From Arthrobacter sp. 131MFCol6.1 (GTDB taxonomy: Bacteria; Actinomycetota; Actinomycetes; Actinomycetales; Micrococcaceae), in assembly GCF_000374925.1 (NCBI RefSeq), contig NZ_KB895542.1:62001-126000 (forward strand): 64,000 nt of DNA, in the 5' to 3' direction. The translations under genes and the position numbers were made by a program. The notes beneath the pieces are model-generated. The model saw only the letters and a list, made by a program, of their open reading frames with translations, searched no databases and was not told the origin of the DNA. Positions within the stretch are counted from its first letter, which is position 1, and each line of letters starts with the position of its first letter. Positions 1 to 7,239 of this stretch are shown in pieces.

Positions 1-123
1 CTGGCCGAGCACGTCGGGATCCTCCACTCGCTGCTGGCGGTCATGGTGATGCTGATCGTCAGCTTCATGCTCTCCCCAGTGGCCCGCAAACTCCCCGCGC
101 CCGCGCCCGTGCCGGGACAGTAG
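1..123 (+). CDS. C-terminal end of a membrane protein, probably an MFS transporter (5' truncated)
   Basis: An open frame runs from the first base to a TAG at 121-123 and gives about 40 residues. They form one hydrophobic helix (LLAVMVMLIVSFMLSP) followed by a basic, proline/alanine-rich tail (KLPAPAPVPGQ). A last transmembrane helix with a short cytoplasmic tail is typical of major facilitator transporters, but too little remains to identify a family. It ends 62 bases before murB on the same strand. The codon use fits the neighbours. Confidence 0.55.
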   Translation: MAEHVGILHSLLAVMVMLIVSFMLSPVARKLPAPAPVPGQ

Positions 124-150
124 AGCTAGCCAAGTGCGGCCGGCACCGGC

Positions 151-179
151 TTAGGCGAGCGGATGATCCCGGCTAGGCT
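151..179 (+). promoter_or_regulatory. Predicted murB promoter, leaderless arrangement
   Basis: TTAGGC (151-156), a 17-base spacer and TAGGCT (174-179) fit an actinobacterial housekeeping promoter with a TANNNT -10. The -10 ends 6 bases before the murB GTG at 186, so transcription should begin on or next to the start codon. No Shine-Dalgarno sequence is seen. Seven other genes in the window have the same geometry. Confidence 0.5.
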
Positions 180-185
180 GGTCAG

Positions 186-1253
186 GTGACCCAGATCCAA
201 CTCTCCGCCCTGACCACCTCCGCCGTCGGCGGCCCTGCCGGCAGCTACATCGAGGCCCGCAGCGAGGCCGGGATTATCGACGCCGTGCGCACGGCGGACG
301 CCGCAGGCGAGTCCCTGCTGATCATCGGCGGCGGCTCCAACCTGCTGGTGTCCGACGACGGGTTCCCCGGCACGGTGCTGAAGATCGCCTCGGAGGGTTT
401 CACCGTGGACGCCGAGGACTCTTGCGGCGGCGTGGCAGTGGTGGTCCAGGCCGGCCACAACTGGGACGCCTTCGTTGAACACGCCGTGAAGCATGCCTGG
501 TCCGGCGTCGAGGCGCTCTCCGGGATCCCCGGCGCCACGGGCGCCACCCCCGTGCAGAACGTCGGCGCCTACGGGGCCGACGTCTCCCAGACGATCGCCG
601 CGGTGCGCACCTGGGACCGGGAACGCAACGCGGTGAAGACTTTCACGAATTCCGAACTCAAGTTCGGCTACCGGGACTCCATCCTGAAGCAGACCACCGT
701 CAACGGCTCACCGCGCTACGTGGTGCTCACCGTGGAATTCCAACTCCCGCTCGGCCGGATGAGCGCCCCGGTCCGCTACGCCGAACTCGCCCGGGTGCTC
801 GGCGTCGAGCAGGGCCGGCGGGCCTACTCCACCGACGTCCGCCGCGAAGTGCTGCGGCTCCGGGCGTCCAAGGGCATGGTCTGGGACGCGAACGACCGTG
901 ACACGTACTCCACGGGCTCCTTTTTCACGAACCCGATCGTGGCCGAGGACGTCGCGGCACGGCTGCCGCAGGAGGCCCCGCGGTACCCCGCCGGTGCGGA
1001 CGGGCTGACCAAGCTCTCGGCGGCCTGGCTGATCGACCAGGCCGGGTTCGCCAAGGGCTTCGGCCTGGACCCGGACAGCGTCTCGGGCGGCCGGGCCTCG
1101 CTGTCCACCAAGCACACCCTCGCCATCACCAACCGGGGAGGGGCGAGCGCGGCGGACATGCTGGCCGTCGCGCGGGAGGTCCGCCACGGCGTCGTCGAAC
1201 GTTTCGGCATTGAACTGCACCCGGAGCCGCTGCTGATCGGCGTCGATCTCTAG
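186..1253 (+). CDS. murB: UDP-N-acetylenolpyruvoylglucosamine reductase (MurB)
   Basis: MurB uses NADPH and FAD to reduce UDP-GlcNAc-enolpyruvate to UDP-MurNAc in cytoplasmic peptidoglycan precursor synthesis. The 355-residue product has the FAD-binding segment LLIIGGGSNLLVSDDGF near residues 44-60. The second FAD motif is SGIPGATGATPVQNVGAYG, the catalytic serine lies in GSFFTNP, and the C-terminal glutamate in HPEPLLIG. Length and motifs fit the family. The GTG start lies 6 bases after a TAGGCT box and has no Shine-Dalgarno sequence, so the mRNA is probably leaderless. The stop codon falls inside the first copy of a 26-bp tandem repeat, so the repeat supplies the end of the gene. Confidence 0.97.
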   Translation: MTQIQLSALTTSAVGGPAGSYIEARSEAGIIDAVRTADAAGESLLIIGGGSNLLVSDDGFPGTVLKIASEGFTVDAEDSCGGVAVVVQAGHNWDAFVEHAVKHAWSGVEALSGIPGATGATPVQNVGAYGADVSQTIAAVRTWDRERNAVKTFTNSELKFGYRDSILKQTTVNGSPRYVVLTVEFQLPLGRMSAPVRYAELARVLGVEQGRRAYSTDVRREVLRLRASKGMVWDANDRDTYSTGSFFTNPIVAEDVAARLPQEAPRYPAGADGLTKLSAAWLIDQAGFAKGFGLDPDSVSGGRASLSTKHTLAITNRGGASAADMLAVAREVRHGVVERFGIELHPEPLLIGVDL

Positions 1254-1299
1254 GGAAAGACCCGCCCCAAGAACTCTAGGGAAAGACCGGCCACAAGAA
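1248..1299 (+). repeat. Tandem 26-bp repeat across the murB stop codon
   Basis: Two adjacent 26-base copies (1248-1273 and 1274-1299) begin CTCTAGGGAAAGACC and end CAAGAA, and differ at two positions. The first contains the murB TAG; the second repeats it 26 bases later. This looks like a recent slippage duplication. No convincing terminator hairpin is seen between murB and the convergent gene that follows. Confidence 0.85.
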
Positions 1300-1347
1300 A
1301 ACGGCCGCAGGCCGGGCCACCGCCGGCGGGGCGCCTCAGCGCTCCGG

Positions 1348-1902
1348 CTACGGTTCCGTGTGGCGGGGGGCCACCTTGCTAAAAAGCATGAAGGTAAAAC
1401 CGGAGGCTGCGGCCCCGAGCAGGAAGACTTGGCAGAACGCCACGGACTGGACGCTAGGCCCGCTTTGCAGCACCAGTCCGGCGCACGCAAATGCCACGGC
1501 GCCGGCGAGGAATGCCAGGGAGCCGAGCAGGAAGGCCTGTACGGTGGCCGGAAATTCGCTGCCGTAGTCGAGCTGGAGCTCCCGGCTCTGCGGGGCGATC
1601 CTTCCGTGCTTCACGGCCGCCTGCACCCGTGCCTGAGACCGTGCCTGAGACCGTGCCCGAGACCGCGCCTGAGACCGTGCCCGCGGCTGCAACGCCGCAG
1701 CCGTGACGAAGCTGGCCACGGACAAAGCCATGGACAACGTGGCCACCAACTGCAGGGTGCTCATCATGGGCGAAAGCCGGGTACCGCTGGCGATGGCGAC
1801 GGCGAGCCCGGCAGCCATGCCGGCGGCGCTGGAGGCCCAGCCCAGCAGGGCCAGCTTCCGGCACAGGGGCCGAAGCAGCGGCCACACCTCACTCATAGTC
1901 AT
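1348..1902 (-). CDS. Hypothetical four-helix membrane protein with an Arg/Ser/Gln repeat loop
   Basis: I do not recognise the family. The 184-residue product has about four hydrophobic helices, near residues 18-36, 47-68, 122-144 and 152-172. Between helices two and three lies a basic low-complexity loop (repeats of RARSQA and RSQA), encoded by four tandem 12-bp units. The start is supported by TACCCT ending 6 bases upstream of the ATG at 1902, a predicted leaderless arrangement. It is divergent from the AlkZ-like gene, also apparently leaderless, and convergent with murB. An integral inner-membrane location is inferred; no function is assigned. Confidence 0.75.
   Translation of the reverse strand: MTMSEVWPLLRPLCRKLALLGWASSAAGMAAGLAVAIASGTRLSPMMSTLQLVATLSMALSVASFVTAAALQPRARSQARSRARSQARSQARVQAAVKHGRIAPQSRELQLDYGSEFPATVQAFLLGSLAFLAGAVAFACAGLVLQSGPSVQSVAFCQVFLLGAAASGFTFMLFSKVAPRHTEP
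1631..1678. repeat. Four tandem 12-bp units inside the hypothetical membrane protein gene
   Basis: Units of GCCTGAGACCGT start at 1631, 1643, 1655 and 1667; the third reads GCCCGAGACCGC. The period is a multiple of three, so copy-number change keeps the frame. On the minus strand they encode the Arg-Ser-Gln-Ala loop between two membrane helices. Confidence 0.85.
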
Positions 1903-1908
1903 GATTCA

Positions 1909-1914
1909 AGGGTA
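1909..1914 (-). promoter_or_regulatory. -10 box of the hypothetical membrane protein gene (leaderless)
   Basis: On the minus strand TACCCT is followed by 6 bases and then the ATG at 1902. This matches TANNNT with a transcription start at the start codon. No clear -35 is visible. Confidence 0.4.
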
Positions 1915-1979
1915 GGGAAGCCTGCTGGATGGCGGCTGGGAGCAGCCGGGCAACAACCCGACAGCCAGCGCATGCGACA

Positions 1980-1985
1980 TACCAT
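1980..1985 (+). promoter_or_regulatory. -10 box of the AlkZ-like gene (leaderless)
   Basis: TACCAT is followed by 6 bases and then the ATG at 1992. This favours 1992 over an upstream in-frame codon at 1929 and predicts a leaderless mRNA. The -35 is not obvious. It is divergent from the -10 box at 1909-1914. Confidence 0.4.
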
Positions 1986-1991
1986 GGTTCC

Positions 1992-3098
1992 ATGGCAGCA
2001 GTGACGGGCATCCGCCGGCTTACCCCCGGGATTATCGGCAGGTTGCGGCTGGCCGCCCAGGGACTGCTGGGACCAGGGTTCCAGTCCGTCCCGCAAGCCG
2101 TCCGCGGCATGACAGCGATGCAGGCCCAGGACCTGCAGGCCGTTCTCTGGGCCGTCGGCCAGCGTGTGCCGGGTTCCCGCACCGCGGACGTCCGCGGCGC
2201 GCTGGACCGGGCGGAGATCGTCCGTTCGTGGCCGATGCGCGGCACCTTGCACGTGCTGGCGCCCGAGGACTTGAAATGGATGCTGGCCATCACCTCGGAA
2301 CGGCTGATCCAGGGCCTGGCCCGGCGCCACCGGGAGCTCGAGATCACTGACACGGACGTGGATGCCGCGGCGGGGTCCGCGTTGCGGCTGGTCTCCGCGG
2401 GGGCGGCCAGCCGGGCGGAGCTGTTCGAGGCCTTCGAACGGGCCGGCCAGTCCACCGCGGGCCAGCGCGGCATCCATCTGCTCGGGGTCCTGTGCCAGCG
2501 GGGTTTGCTGGTGCAGGGGCCGCTGTCAGGCAACCAGCAACTGGTCGTGGCGTTCGGCGACTGGATCACCGAGTCGCGGATCCTGGACCGCCAGGACGGC
2601 ATCGCCGAGTGGCTGCTGCGCTACTTTCGCAGTCACGGCCCCGCTACGGAACGTGATTTTGCCTGGTGGGCCGGCATTCCGCTGACGGAAACCCGGGCTG
2701 CCCTGGCGCGGGTGTCGGACCAGTTGGCGGAGCTGGAGTTTGAGGGGACCAGCTACTGGCTCTCTCCAGAGACAGCCGCGCTGCTCGACGACGGCGTCCC
2801 CGGTCAGCGCACGGTTCTGGCGCTGCCGGGGTTCGACGAATTCCTGCTCGGCTACGCGGACCGGTCCCTCGTGCTGCCGCCGGAGCACGCCGACAAGATC
2901 GTCCCTGGCGGCAACGGCGTGTTCAAGAAGACCATCGCGGCCGGCGGCGGCGTGATCGGCACCTGGGTCGGGCCGCCGGGCGGCCGGGGAGCCGGCGTCG
3001 TGCCCGAACCCTTCGACGCCGTTAACGGGCTGCGGCCTGCCGCCCAAAAATCTTTTGGGCTGCAGGCCGCGAAATACCGCAGATTCCTGGGTGCCTGA
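1992..3098 (+). CDS. AlkZ/YcaQ-like winged-helix DNA glycosylase (HTH_42 family)
   Basis: The family comprises winged-helix proteins that include E. coli YcaQ (AlkX) and Streptomyces AlkZ, which unhook interstrand crosslinks or remove bulky alkylated bases. From the ATG at 1992 the product is 368 residues, close to family size. The segment TAMQAQDLQAV carries Q44-A45-Q46, which matches the catalytic QxQ of AlkZ-type members rather than the QxD of YcaQ, as I recall the literature. RSWPMRGTLHVL near 79-90 is also characteristic, and LPGFDEFLLGY and VFKKTI lie toward the C-terminus. The tail ends in repeats just before the convergent asd. No resistance or biosynthesis cluster is nearby, so the role is inferred as general alkylation-damage repair. 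Confidence 0.82.
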   Translation: MAAVTGIRRLTPGIIGRLRLAAQGLLGPGFQSVPQAVRGMTAMQAQDLQAVLWAVGQRVPGSRTADVRGALDRAEIVRSWPMRGTLHVLAPEDLKWMLAITSERLIQGLARRHRELEITDTDVDAAAGSALRLVSAGAASRAELFEAFERAGQSTAGQRGIHLLGVLCQRGLLVQGPLSGNQQLVVAFGDWITESRILDRQDGIAEWLLRYFRSHGPATERDFAWWAGIPLTETRAALARVSDQLAELEFEGTSYWLSPETAALLDDGVPGQRTVLALPGFDEFLLGYADRSLVLPPEHADKIVPGGNGVFKKTIAAGGGVIGTWVGPPGGRGAGVVPEPFDAVNGLRPAAQKSFGLQAAKYRRFLGA

Positions 3099-3116
3099 AC
3101 AGGCGACTGAACCGGT

Positions 3117-3155
3117 GCCTGAAGGCGTGTCTGAGCGTCCGCCTGAAGGCGTGTC
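3117..3155. repeat. Two 15-bp direct repeats after the AlkZ-like gene
   Basis: GCCTGAAGGCGTGTC occurs at 3117-3131 and again at 3141-3155. They lie in the short gap between the convergent AlkZ-like and asd genes. Confidence 0.7.
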
Positions 3156-3166
3156 CCGGACGGTCC

Positions 3167-4309
3167 CTAGAGGTTTCCGGTGGCGATGCGGAGCATGCGC
3201 CGCAGCGGTTCCGCGGCGCCCCACAGCAGCTGGTCGCCCACCGTGAACGCGCTGATGTACTGCGGGCCCATCTCGAGCTTGCGGATCCGGCCCACCGGAA
3301 TGTCCAGGGTGCCCGATGCCGCCACGGGCGTGAGCTCGGCCATCGAGGCTTCCTTGGTGTTCGGCACCACGCGGGCCCACTGGTTGTCGGCGTCCACGAG
3401 CTTCTCGATCTCGGCGACCGAGAGGTCCTCGCGCAGCTTCAGTGTCAGGGCCTGGGAGTGCGAGCGCATCGCACCGATCCGGACGCACAGGCCGTCCATG
3501 ATCACGCGGTTCCCGGCGGAGGTGCCCAGGATCTTGTTCGTCTCCACCCCGGCCTTCCATTCCTCCTTGGACTGGCCGTTGCCGAGGTCCGCGTCGATCC
3601 AGGGGATCAGCGAACCGGCGAGCGGGACGCCGAACTGTGTGGCGTCGATGCCGGTGCGCTGGTGCGCCAGGACCTTCCGGTCGATCTCCAGGATCGCCGA
3701 CGCCGGGTCGTCCAGTTCGGTGCTCACCTCGGCGTTGAGGCTGCCGAACTGGTTCAGCAGTTCACGCATGTGGCGCGCCCCGCCGCCGGATGCCGCCTGG
3801 TACGTCATGGACGTGCCCCATTCGACGAGGTCGTTCTTGAACAGCCCGCCCAGACCCATCAGCATGCAGGACACGGTGCAGTTGCCGCCGATGTAGTCCT
3901 TCACCCCGCCGGAGAGGCCGGCGTCGATGACGTCCCGGTTGATGGGGTCCAGCACGATGATGGAGTCCTCATTCATGCGCAGCGTGGAGGCGGCGTCGAT
4001 CCAGAGGCCGTCCCAGCCGCGGCTGCGGAGCTCGCCGTGGACCTGCTTGGTGTAGTCCCCGCCCTGGGCGGTGACAATAATGGGCAGCTTCGCCAGCGTC
4101 TCGAGGTCGAACGCGTCCTCGAGCTTGCCGGCTGTGCCCGCAGCGGCGCCGGCTATGGCCGGTGCGGCACCGCCCGCGTTCGAGGTGGAGAAGAAGACCG
4201 GGTTGATGTTGGCGAAGTCGCCCTCGTCCTGCATGCGCTGCATCAGGACGGAACCGACCATGCCACGCCAACCGACCAGGCCGACGGACGGGGTAGCTGC
4301 TGTAGTCAT
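3167..4309 (-). CDS. asd: Aspartate-semialdehyde dehydrogenase, gamma-proteobacterial type
   Basis: Asd reduces aspartyl phosphate to aspartate semialdehyde with NADPH, the branch point to lysine/diaminopimelate, threonine and methionine. The 380-residue product has the nucleotide-binding start [18 protein letters not shown], the catalytic cysteine C144 in [20 protein letters not shown], and [19 protein letters not shown]. It ends [19 protein letters not shown]. These segments are very close to E. coli Asd as I remember it, and unlike the roughly 345-residue enzyme typical of Actinobacteria. TAAACT lies 6 bases before the ATG, so the mRNA is probably leaderless. It is convergent with the AlkZ-like gene and has no aspartokinase beside it here. 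Confidence 0.96.
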   Translation of the reverse strand: MTTAATPSVGLVGWRGMVGSVLMQRMQDEGDFANINPVFFSTSNAGGAAPAIAGAAAGTAGKLEDAFDLETLAKLPIIVTAQGGDYTKQVHGELRSRGWDGLWIDAASTLRMNEDSIIVLDPINRDVIDAGLSGGVKDYIGGNCTVSCMLMGLGGLFKNDLVEWGTSMTYQAASGGGARHMRELLNQFGSLNAEVSTELDDPASAILEIDRKVLAHQRTGIDATQFGVPLAGSLIPWIDADLGNGQSKEEWKAGVETNKILGTSAGNRVIMDGLCVRIGAMRSHSQALTLKLREDLSVAEIEKLVDADNQWARVVPNTKEASMAELTPVAASGTLDIPVGRIRKLEMGPQYISAFTVGDQLLWGAAEPLRRMLRIATGNL

Positions 4310-4315
4310 GGGCCC

Positions 4316-4321
4316 AGTTTA
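4316..4321 (-). promoter_or_regulatory. -10 box of asd (leaderless)
   Basis: On the minus strand TAAACT is followed by GGGCCC and the asd ATG at 4309. The 6-base gap matches the other predicted leaderless genes here. The -35 is weak. Confidence 0.45.
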
Positions 4322-4363
4322 GACTTCACCGGCGCCCGGGCGCAGTCGGTTACGTCACGCGTT

Positions 4364-4582
4364 CTAGTCGCCGCGCGGCTCTTCCAGCAGCGCCGCCTTG
4401 CGCCGGCGCAGCGCGAAGACCGCCCCGAATGTGAAGACCTGGGTCACCACCACCAGCACGATCGCCCCGAGGATCTTGTTGCCGCCCAGGATCATGGTCA
4501 GCCCCACGATCGCCGAGAGCAGGGCGAGCAGGGGCAGGAGCATGTACCCCAGGACAAAGAGTGTCTCGGGTTTGCGGAGCAT
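4364..4582 (-). CDS. Small two-helix membrane protein, coupled to folA
   Basis: The 72-residue product starts [16 protein letters not shown]. It has two hydrophobic helices (about 8-31 and 36-58) and a basic then acidic tail, RRRKAALLEEPRGD. The start is chosen because its ATG overlaps the folA stop codon in the string TAATG, a one-base overlap that implies translational coupling. It is the third gene of a thyA-folA operon. I do not recognise a family and the function is unknown. Confidence 0.75.
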   Translation of the reverse strand: MLRKPETLFVLGYMLLPLLALLSAIVGLTMILGGNKILGAIVLVVVTQVFTFGAVFALRRRKAALLEEPRGD

Positions 4583-5175
4583 TACTTGGCCTCCGTCCGG
4601 CGCCACAGCGTGATCCGGTAGCGGGTGCCGTTGGCGGAGGTCAGCCAGCCGTTGGCCGGGAGGCTGGCGGAGGCGGTCCAGTCGTAGCCGAGGTCGGGAG
4701 CGAAGGTGTCCCCTTCGGCGGTGGTGTCGATGGTGGTGACGACGGCGACGTCGGCAAGGTCCAGGGCCTGGGCAAAGATTTCGCCGCCGCCAATGATCCA
4801 CACGGTCTCGTGGCCGTCCACGAACTGGGATTCAAGCAGGGCGTCATCGAGCGAGGCGACCGCGACGGCGCCCTCCGCGCCCGGGGTGTCCCGCCAGGTG
4901 GCCTGGCGGGTGATGACGATGTTCGTCCGGCCGGGCAGCGGGCGGTACTTGTCCGGGAATGACTCCCAGGTCTTGCGTCCCATGATGACCGGGTGGCCGG
5001 TGGTGAGGCGGCTGAAGTGCGACAGGTCCTCGGGCAGGTGCCACGGCATGGCGCCGGCCTTGCCGATCACCCCGGTGCTGGTCTGGGCCCAGACCAGCCC
5101 TAGGCCGGTGGTGGACGCGCGGAGTTGCTCGGTGAAATCGCCGGGCTGCAGGTGCGGGGTGTTTTCGTTGCTCAT
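4582..5175 (-). CDS. folA: Dihydrofolate reductase
   Basis: FolA reduces dihydrofolate to tetrahydrofolate with NADPH, regenerating the cofactor that ThyA oxidises. The 197-residue protein has about 25 extra residues before the conserved start [21 protein letters not shown]. The substrate-binding acidic residue is in [14 protein letters not shown], and NADPH-binding segments are [23 protein letters not shown] and [13 protein letters not shown]. Its ATG overlaps the thyA stop in the string ATGA, so the pair is translationally coupled. A shorter start nearer the conserved core is possible, but the overlap favours this one. Confidence 0.96.
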   Translation of the reverse strand: MSNENTPHLQPGDFTEQLRASTTGLGLVWAQTSTGVIGKAGAMPWHLPEDLSHFSRLTTGHPVIMGRKTWESFPDKYRPLPGRTNIVITRQATWRDTPGAEGAVAVASLDDALLESQFVDGHETVWIIGGGEIFAQALDLADVAVVTTIDTTAEGDTFAPDLGYDWTASASLPANGWLTSANGTRYRITLWRRTEAK

Positions 5176-5975
5176 ACGGCTATCGGGGCCTTAATCGTCG
5201 GGTGGTGCCGGTAGCCGACCACCTCGAAGTCCTCGAGGGTGTAGTCGAAGATGGAGTCCGGCTTGCGGGTGATGTTCAGCTGGGGGTAGTCGTAGGGCTC
5301 GCGGGCGAGCTGCTTGAGGACCTGGTCCATGTGGTTGTCATAAATGTGCACATCCCCGCCCGTCCAGACGAATTCTCCCGGTTCCAGGCCGGTCTGCTGC
5401 GCGATCATGCGTGTCAGCAGGGCGTAGGACGCGATGTTGAACGGGACGCCCAGGAACGTATCCGCCGACCGCTGGTACAGCTGGCAGGAGAGCTTGCCGT
5501 CGGCCACGTAGAACTGGAAGAACGCGTGGCACGGGGGCAGGGCCATGTCCTTGAGTTCGGAGACGTTCCAGGCCGAGACGATGTGCCGGCGCGAGTCCGG
5601 GTTGGACTTCAGGTTCTCGATGAGTTCGGCGATCTGGTCGATGTGGCCGCCGTCGGGCGTGGGCCAGGAACGCCACTGGACCCCGTAGACGGGACCGAGT
5701 TCGCCGTCGGCGTCGGCCCATTCGTCCCAGATGGTGACGCCCTGGTCCTGCATCCATTTGACGTTCGTGTCGCCGCGGAGGAACCAGAGCAGCTCCACGG
5801 CCACGGACTTGAAGTGCACCCGCTTGGTGGTGATGAGCGGGAAGCTCTTGCTCAGGTCAAAGCGGAGCTGGCGGCCAAAAACGCTGAGGGTGCCGGTGCC
5901 GGTGCGGTCCGATTTGTGCGTGCCGTGCTCGAGGACGTCGCGCAGGAGGTCTTCATAGGGCGTAGGGATGCTCAC
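5172..5975 (-). CDS. thyA: Thymidylate synthase (ThyA)
   Basis: ThyA methylates dUMP to dTMP with methylenetetrahydrofolate, which it turns into dihydrofolate for FolA to recycle. The 267-residue product matches E. coli ThyA in length. Folate and dUMP contacts are visible in [15 protein letters not shown], the catalytic cysteine C149 in [24 protein letters not shown], and [11 protein letters not shown] near the C-terminus. The GTG start at 5975 sits 6 bases after a TAGACT box, giving a probable leaderless thyA-folA-membrane protein mRNA. Confidence 0.97.
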   Translation of the reverse strand: MSIPTPYEDLLRDVLEHGTHKSDRTGTGTLSVFGRQLRFDLSKSFPLITTKRVHFKSVAVELLWFLRGDTNVKWMQDQGVTIWDEWADADGELGPVYGVQWRSWPTPDGGHIDQIAELIENLKSNPDSRRHIVSAWNVSELKDMALPPCHAFFQFYVADGKLSCQLYQRSADTFLGVPFNIASYALLTRMIAQQTGLEPGEFVWTGGDVHIYDNHMDQVLKQLAREPYDYPQLNITRKPDSIFDYTLEDFEVVGYRHHPTIKAPIAV

Positions 5976-5981
5976 CGTCCC

Positions 5982-5987
5982 AGTCTA
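5982..5987 (-). promoter_or_regulatory. thyA -10 box TAGACT (leaderless)
   Basis: On the minus strand TAGACT is followed by 6 bases and the GTG start of thyA. It shares the TAGACT hexamer seen upstream of translation genes in this window and the leaderless spacing of the other class. Confidence 0.5.
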
Positions 5988-6008
5988 CTGAGAACTCGCC
6001 GGCTCTCC

Positions 6009-6172
6009 TTATTTGTGTGACCGTCCCTGCCTCGCCCGGAGGACCGCCAGCAGTGCCGCGTCGTCGAGCCCGGCAGCACGGGCTATCACCCACCGCAGAA
6101 CGGCGTAGACCAGCAGGGCGGCGATTGCGGGCCGAGCAGCAGTAGCGGCGGCACGTTCCACAGGACCGGCAT
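6009..6172 (-). pseudogene. Possible small single-pass membrane protein gene with a one-base frameshift
   Basis: Read on the minus strand, an ATG at 6172 preceded by GGGGGA gives MPVLWNVPPLLLLG. This frame then stops early. Shifting by one base near 6128-6135 continues as AIAALLVYAVLRWVIARAAG and LDDAALLAVLRARQGRSHK, ending at a TAA at 6009-6011. Joined, the two halves make a sensible membrane protein of about 53 residues. The sequence could be a decayed gene, a sequencing error, or a 50-residue ORF from the GTG at 6161. No family is recognised. It sits between thyA and mutT1 on the same strand, with a palindrome just upstream. Confidence 0.35.
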
Positions 6173-6197
6173 GGAATCCCCCAAGATTCAGCAGTAA

Positions 6198-6217
6198 TGT
6201 ACCAAGCTATTGATACA
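6198..6217. promoter_or_regulatory. Palindromic operator candidate upstream of the frameshifted mini-gene
   Basis: TGTACCAA, a 4-base centre GCTA, then TTGATACA form an inverted repeat with 7 of 8 positions matching. It begins 26 bases upstream of the ATG at 6172 and overlaps a possible minus-strand -10, TACATT (6196-6201). The size and symmetry suit a dimeric repressor of TetR or MarR type, which is inference. Confidence 0.4.
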
Positions 6218-6250
6218 AACTAGGCTTGGGGCCCCCGGGGTCAAGAACCA

Positions 6251-7228
6251 TCAGTCGTCGAACGGCTTGAACCGCTCCACGGCAACCACTTTTTTCTTGC
6301 TCCCGCGCGCGACGTGGCAGACCACAATCTCGCCCGGCGCCAGGAACGGGTCCGAGGACGGCAGCAGATCCCGCAGCCGGGAGCTCATGTGTTTTGCCAG
6401 CTGCTTCAGGACGGTCGGCAGGGCCGGGCGGTGCGTACACAGAGCCACGGCCCGCTGCTTGTCGAACAGCCCCTCGACGACGGCTGCCGTCTTGTGCGGG
6501 CTGCGGCCGTGCCGGTGCTCGGTAAGGGCCTCGTTGAGCTTGACCTTGGCGTCGGCCGCCTTGGCGTAGGGAGCGATGGTGGCCACGCACCGCAGCCACG
6601 GGCTTGAAACGATCCGCGCGGGCTTCCACGCCTGCAGGAGCCGCCCCACCGCCTGCGCCTGCCGCATGCCGGTGGCGGCCAGCGGGCGGTCGCCCTCGGC
6701 CTTGGTCCAGGAGGAACGGGGCTTGGCCTTGGCGTGGCGCACGATCAGCAGCGGCCAGGTCTCCAGCTCCCCGCGGTCGTGGGCGTTCACCAGGTGCTGC
6801 AACGGTTCGATGTCACCCGGGTTGCTCAGCAGACGGGCGGCCTTCTCGGGCGGGCACCACATGACGCTGTCGACTTCGGTGCCGTCCGGTATCAAGACGG
6901 CGCCGTCGACGTCGACCGCCCAATAGTGGACCACCTTCAGCCCGGCCGCCACGTGGTAGTGGATGGGCGGAAGCGGGATCCCCAGCGGAGCGGAGAGCCC
7001 GATCTCCTCCTCCACCTCGCGCACGGCGCACTCCGGGATGGTCTCGCCGGGGTCGATTTTGCCCTTCGGCCAGGACCAGTCGTCATAGCGCGGACGGTGG
7101 ATCAGCAGGACCTCGAGCTGGTCATTGTTTACCGAATTGAGGCGCCACGGGATGGCGCCCGCCGCCGTGACGGAAATCTCTTCGCCGGGTTGGTCAGCCT
7201 GGTCCGCAACCAGTGCATCGCTGCTCAC
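6251..7228 (-). CDS. mutT1: NUDIX hydrolase fused to a SixA-like histidine phosphatase (MutT1-like)
   Basis: The product of about 325 residues has two domains. The N-terminal NUDIX box is GKIDPGETIPECAVREVEEEIG. The C-terminal histidine phosphatase has the catalytic LLIVRHAKA and a second histidine in CTHRPALPTVL. Mycobacterial MutT1 has the same fusion, removes 8-oxo-(d)GTP and diadenosine polyphosphates, and lies beside ppk as here. Sanitation of oxidised nucleotides is therefore the likely role. I start at the GTG at 7228 because AGGGA lies 8 bases upstream; a GTG at 7234 is also possible. It lies 11 bases after the ppk stop, so co-transcription is expected. Confidence 0.9.
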   Translation of the reverse strand: MSSDALVADQADQPGEEISVTAAGAIPWRLNSVNNDQLEVLLIHRPRYDDWSWPKGKIDPGETIPECAVREVEEEIGLSAPLGIPLPPIHYHVAAGLKVVHYWAVDVDGAVLIPDGTEVDSVMWCPPEKAARLLSNPGDIEPLQHLVNAHDRGELETWPLLIVRHAKAKPRSSWTKAEGDRPLAATGMRQAQAVGRLLQAWKPARIVSSPWLRCVATIAPYAKAADAKVKLNEALTEHRHGRSPHKTAAVVEGLFDKQRAVALCTHRPALPTVLKQLAKHMSSRLRDLLPSSDPFLAPGEIVVCHVARGSKKKVVAVERFKPFDD

Positions 7229-7239
7229 ACTCACGATCC

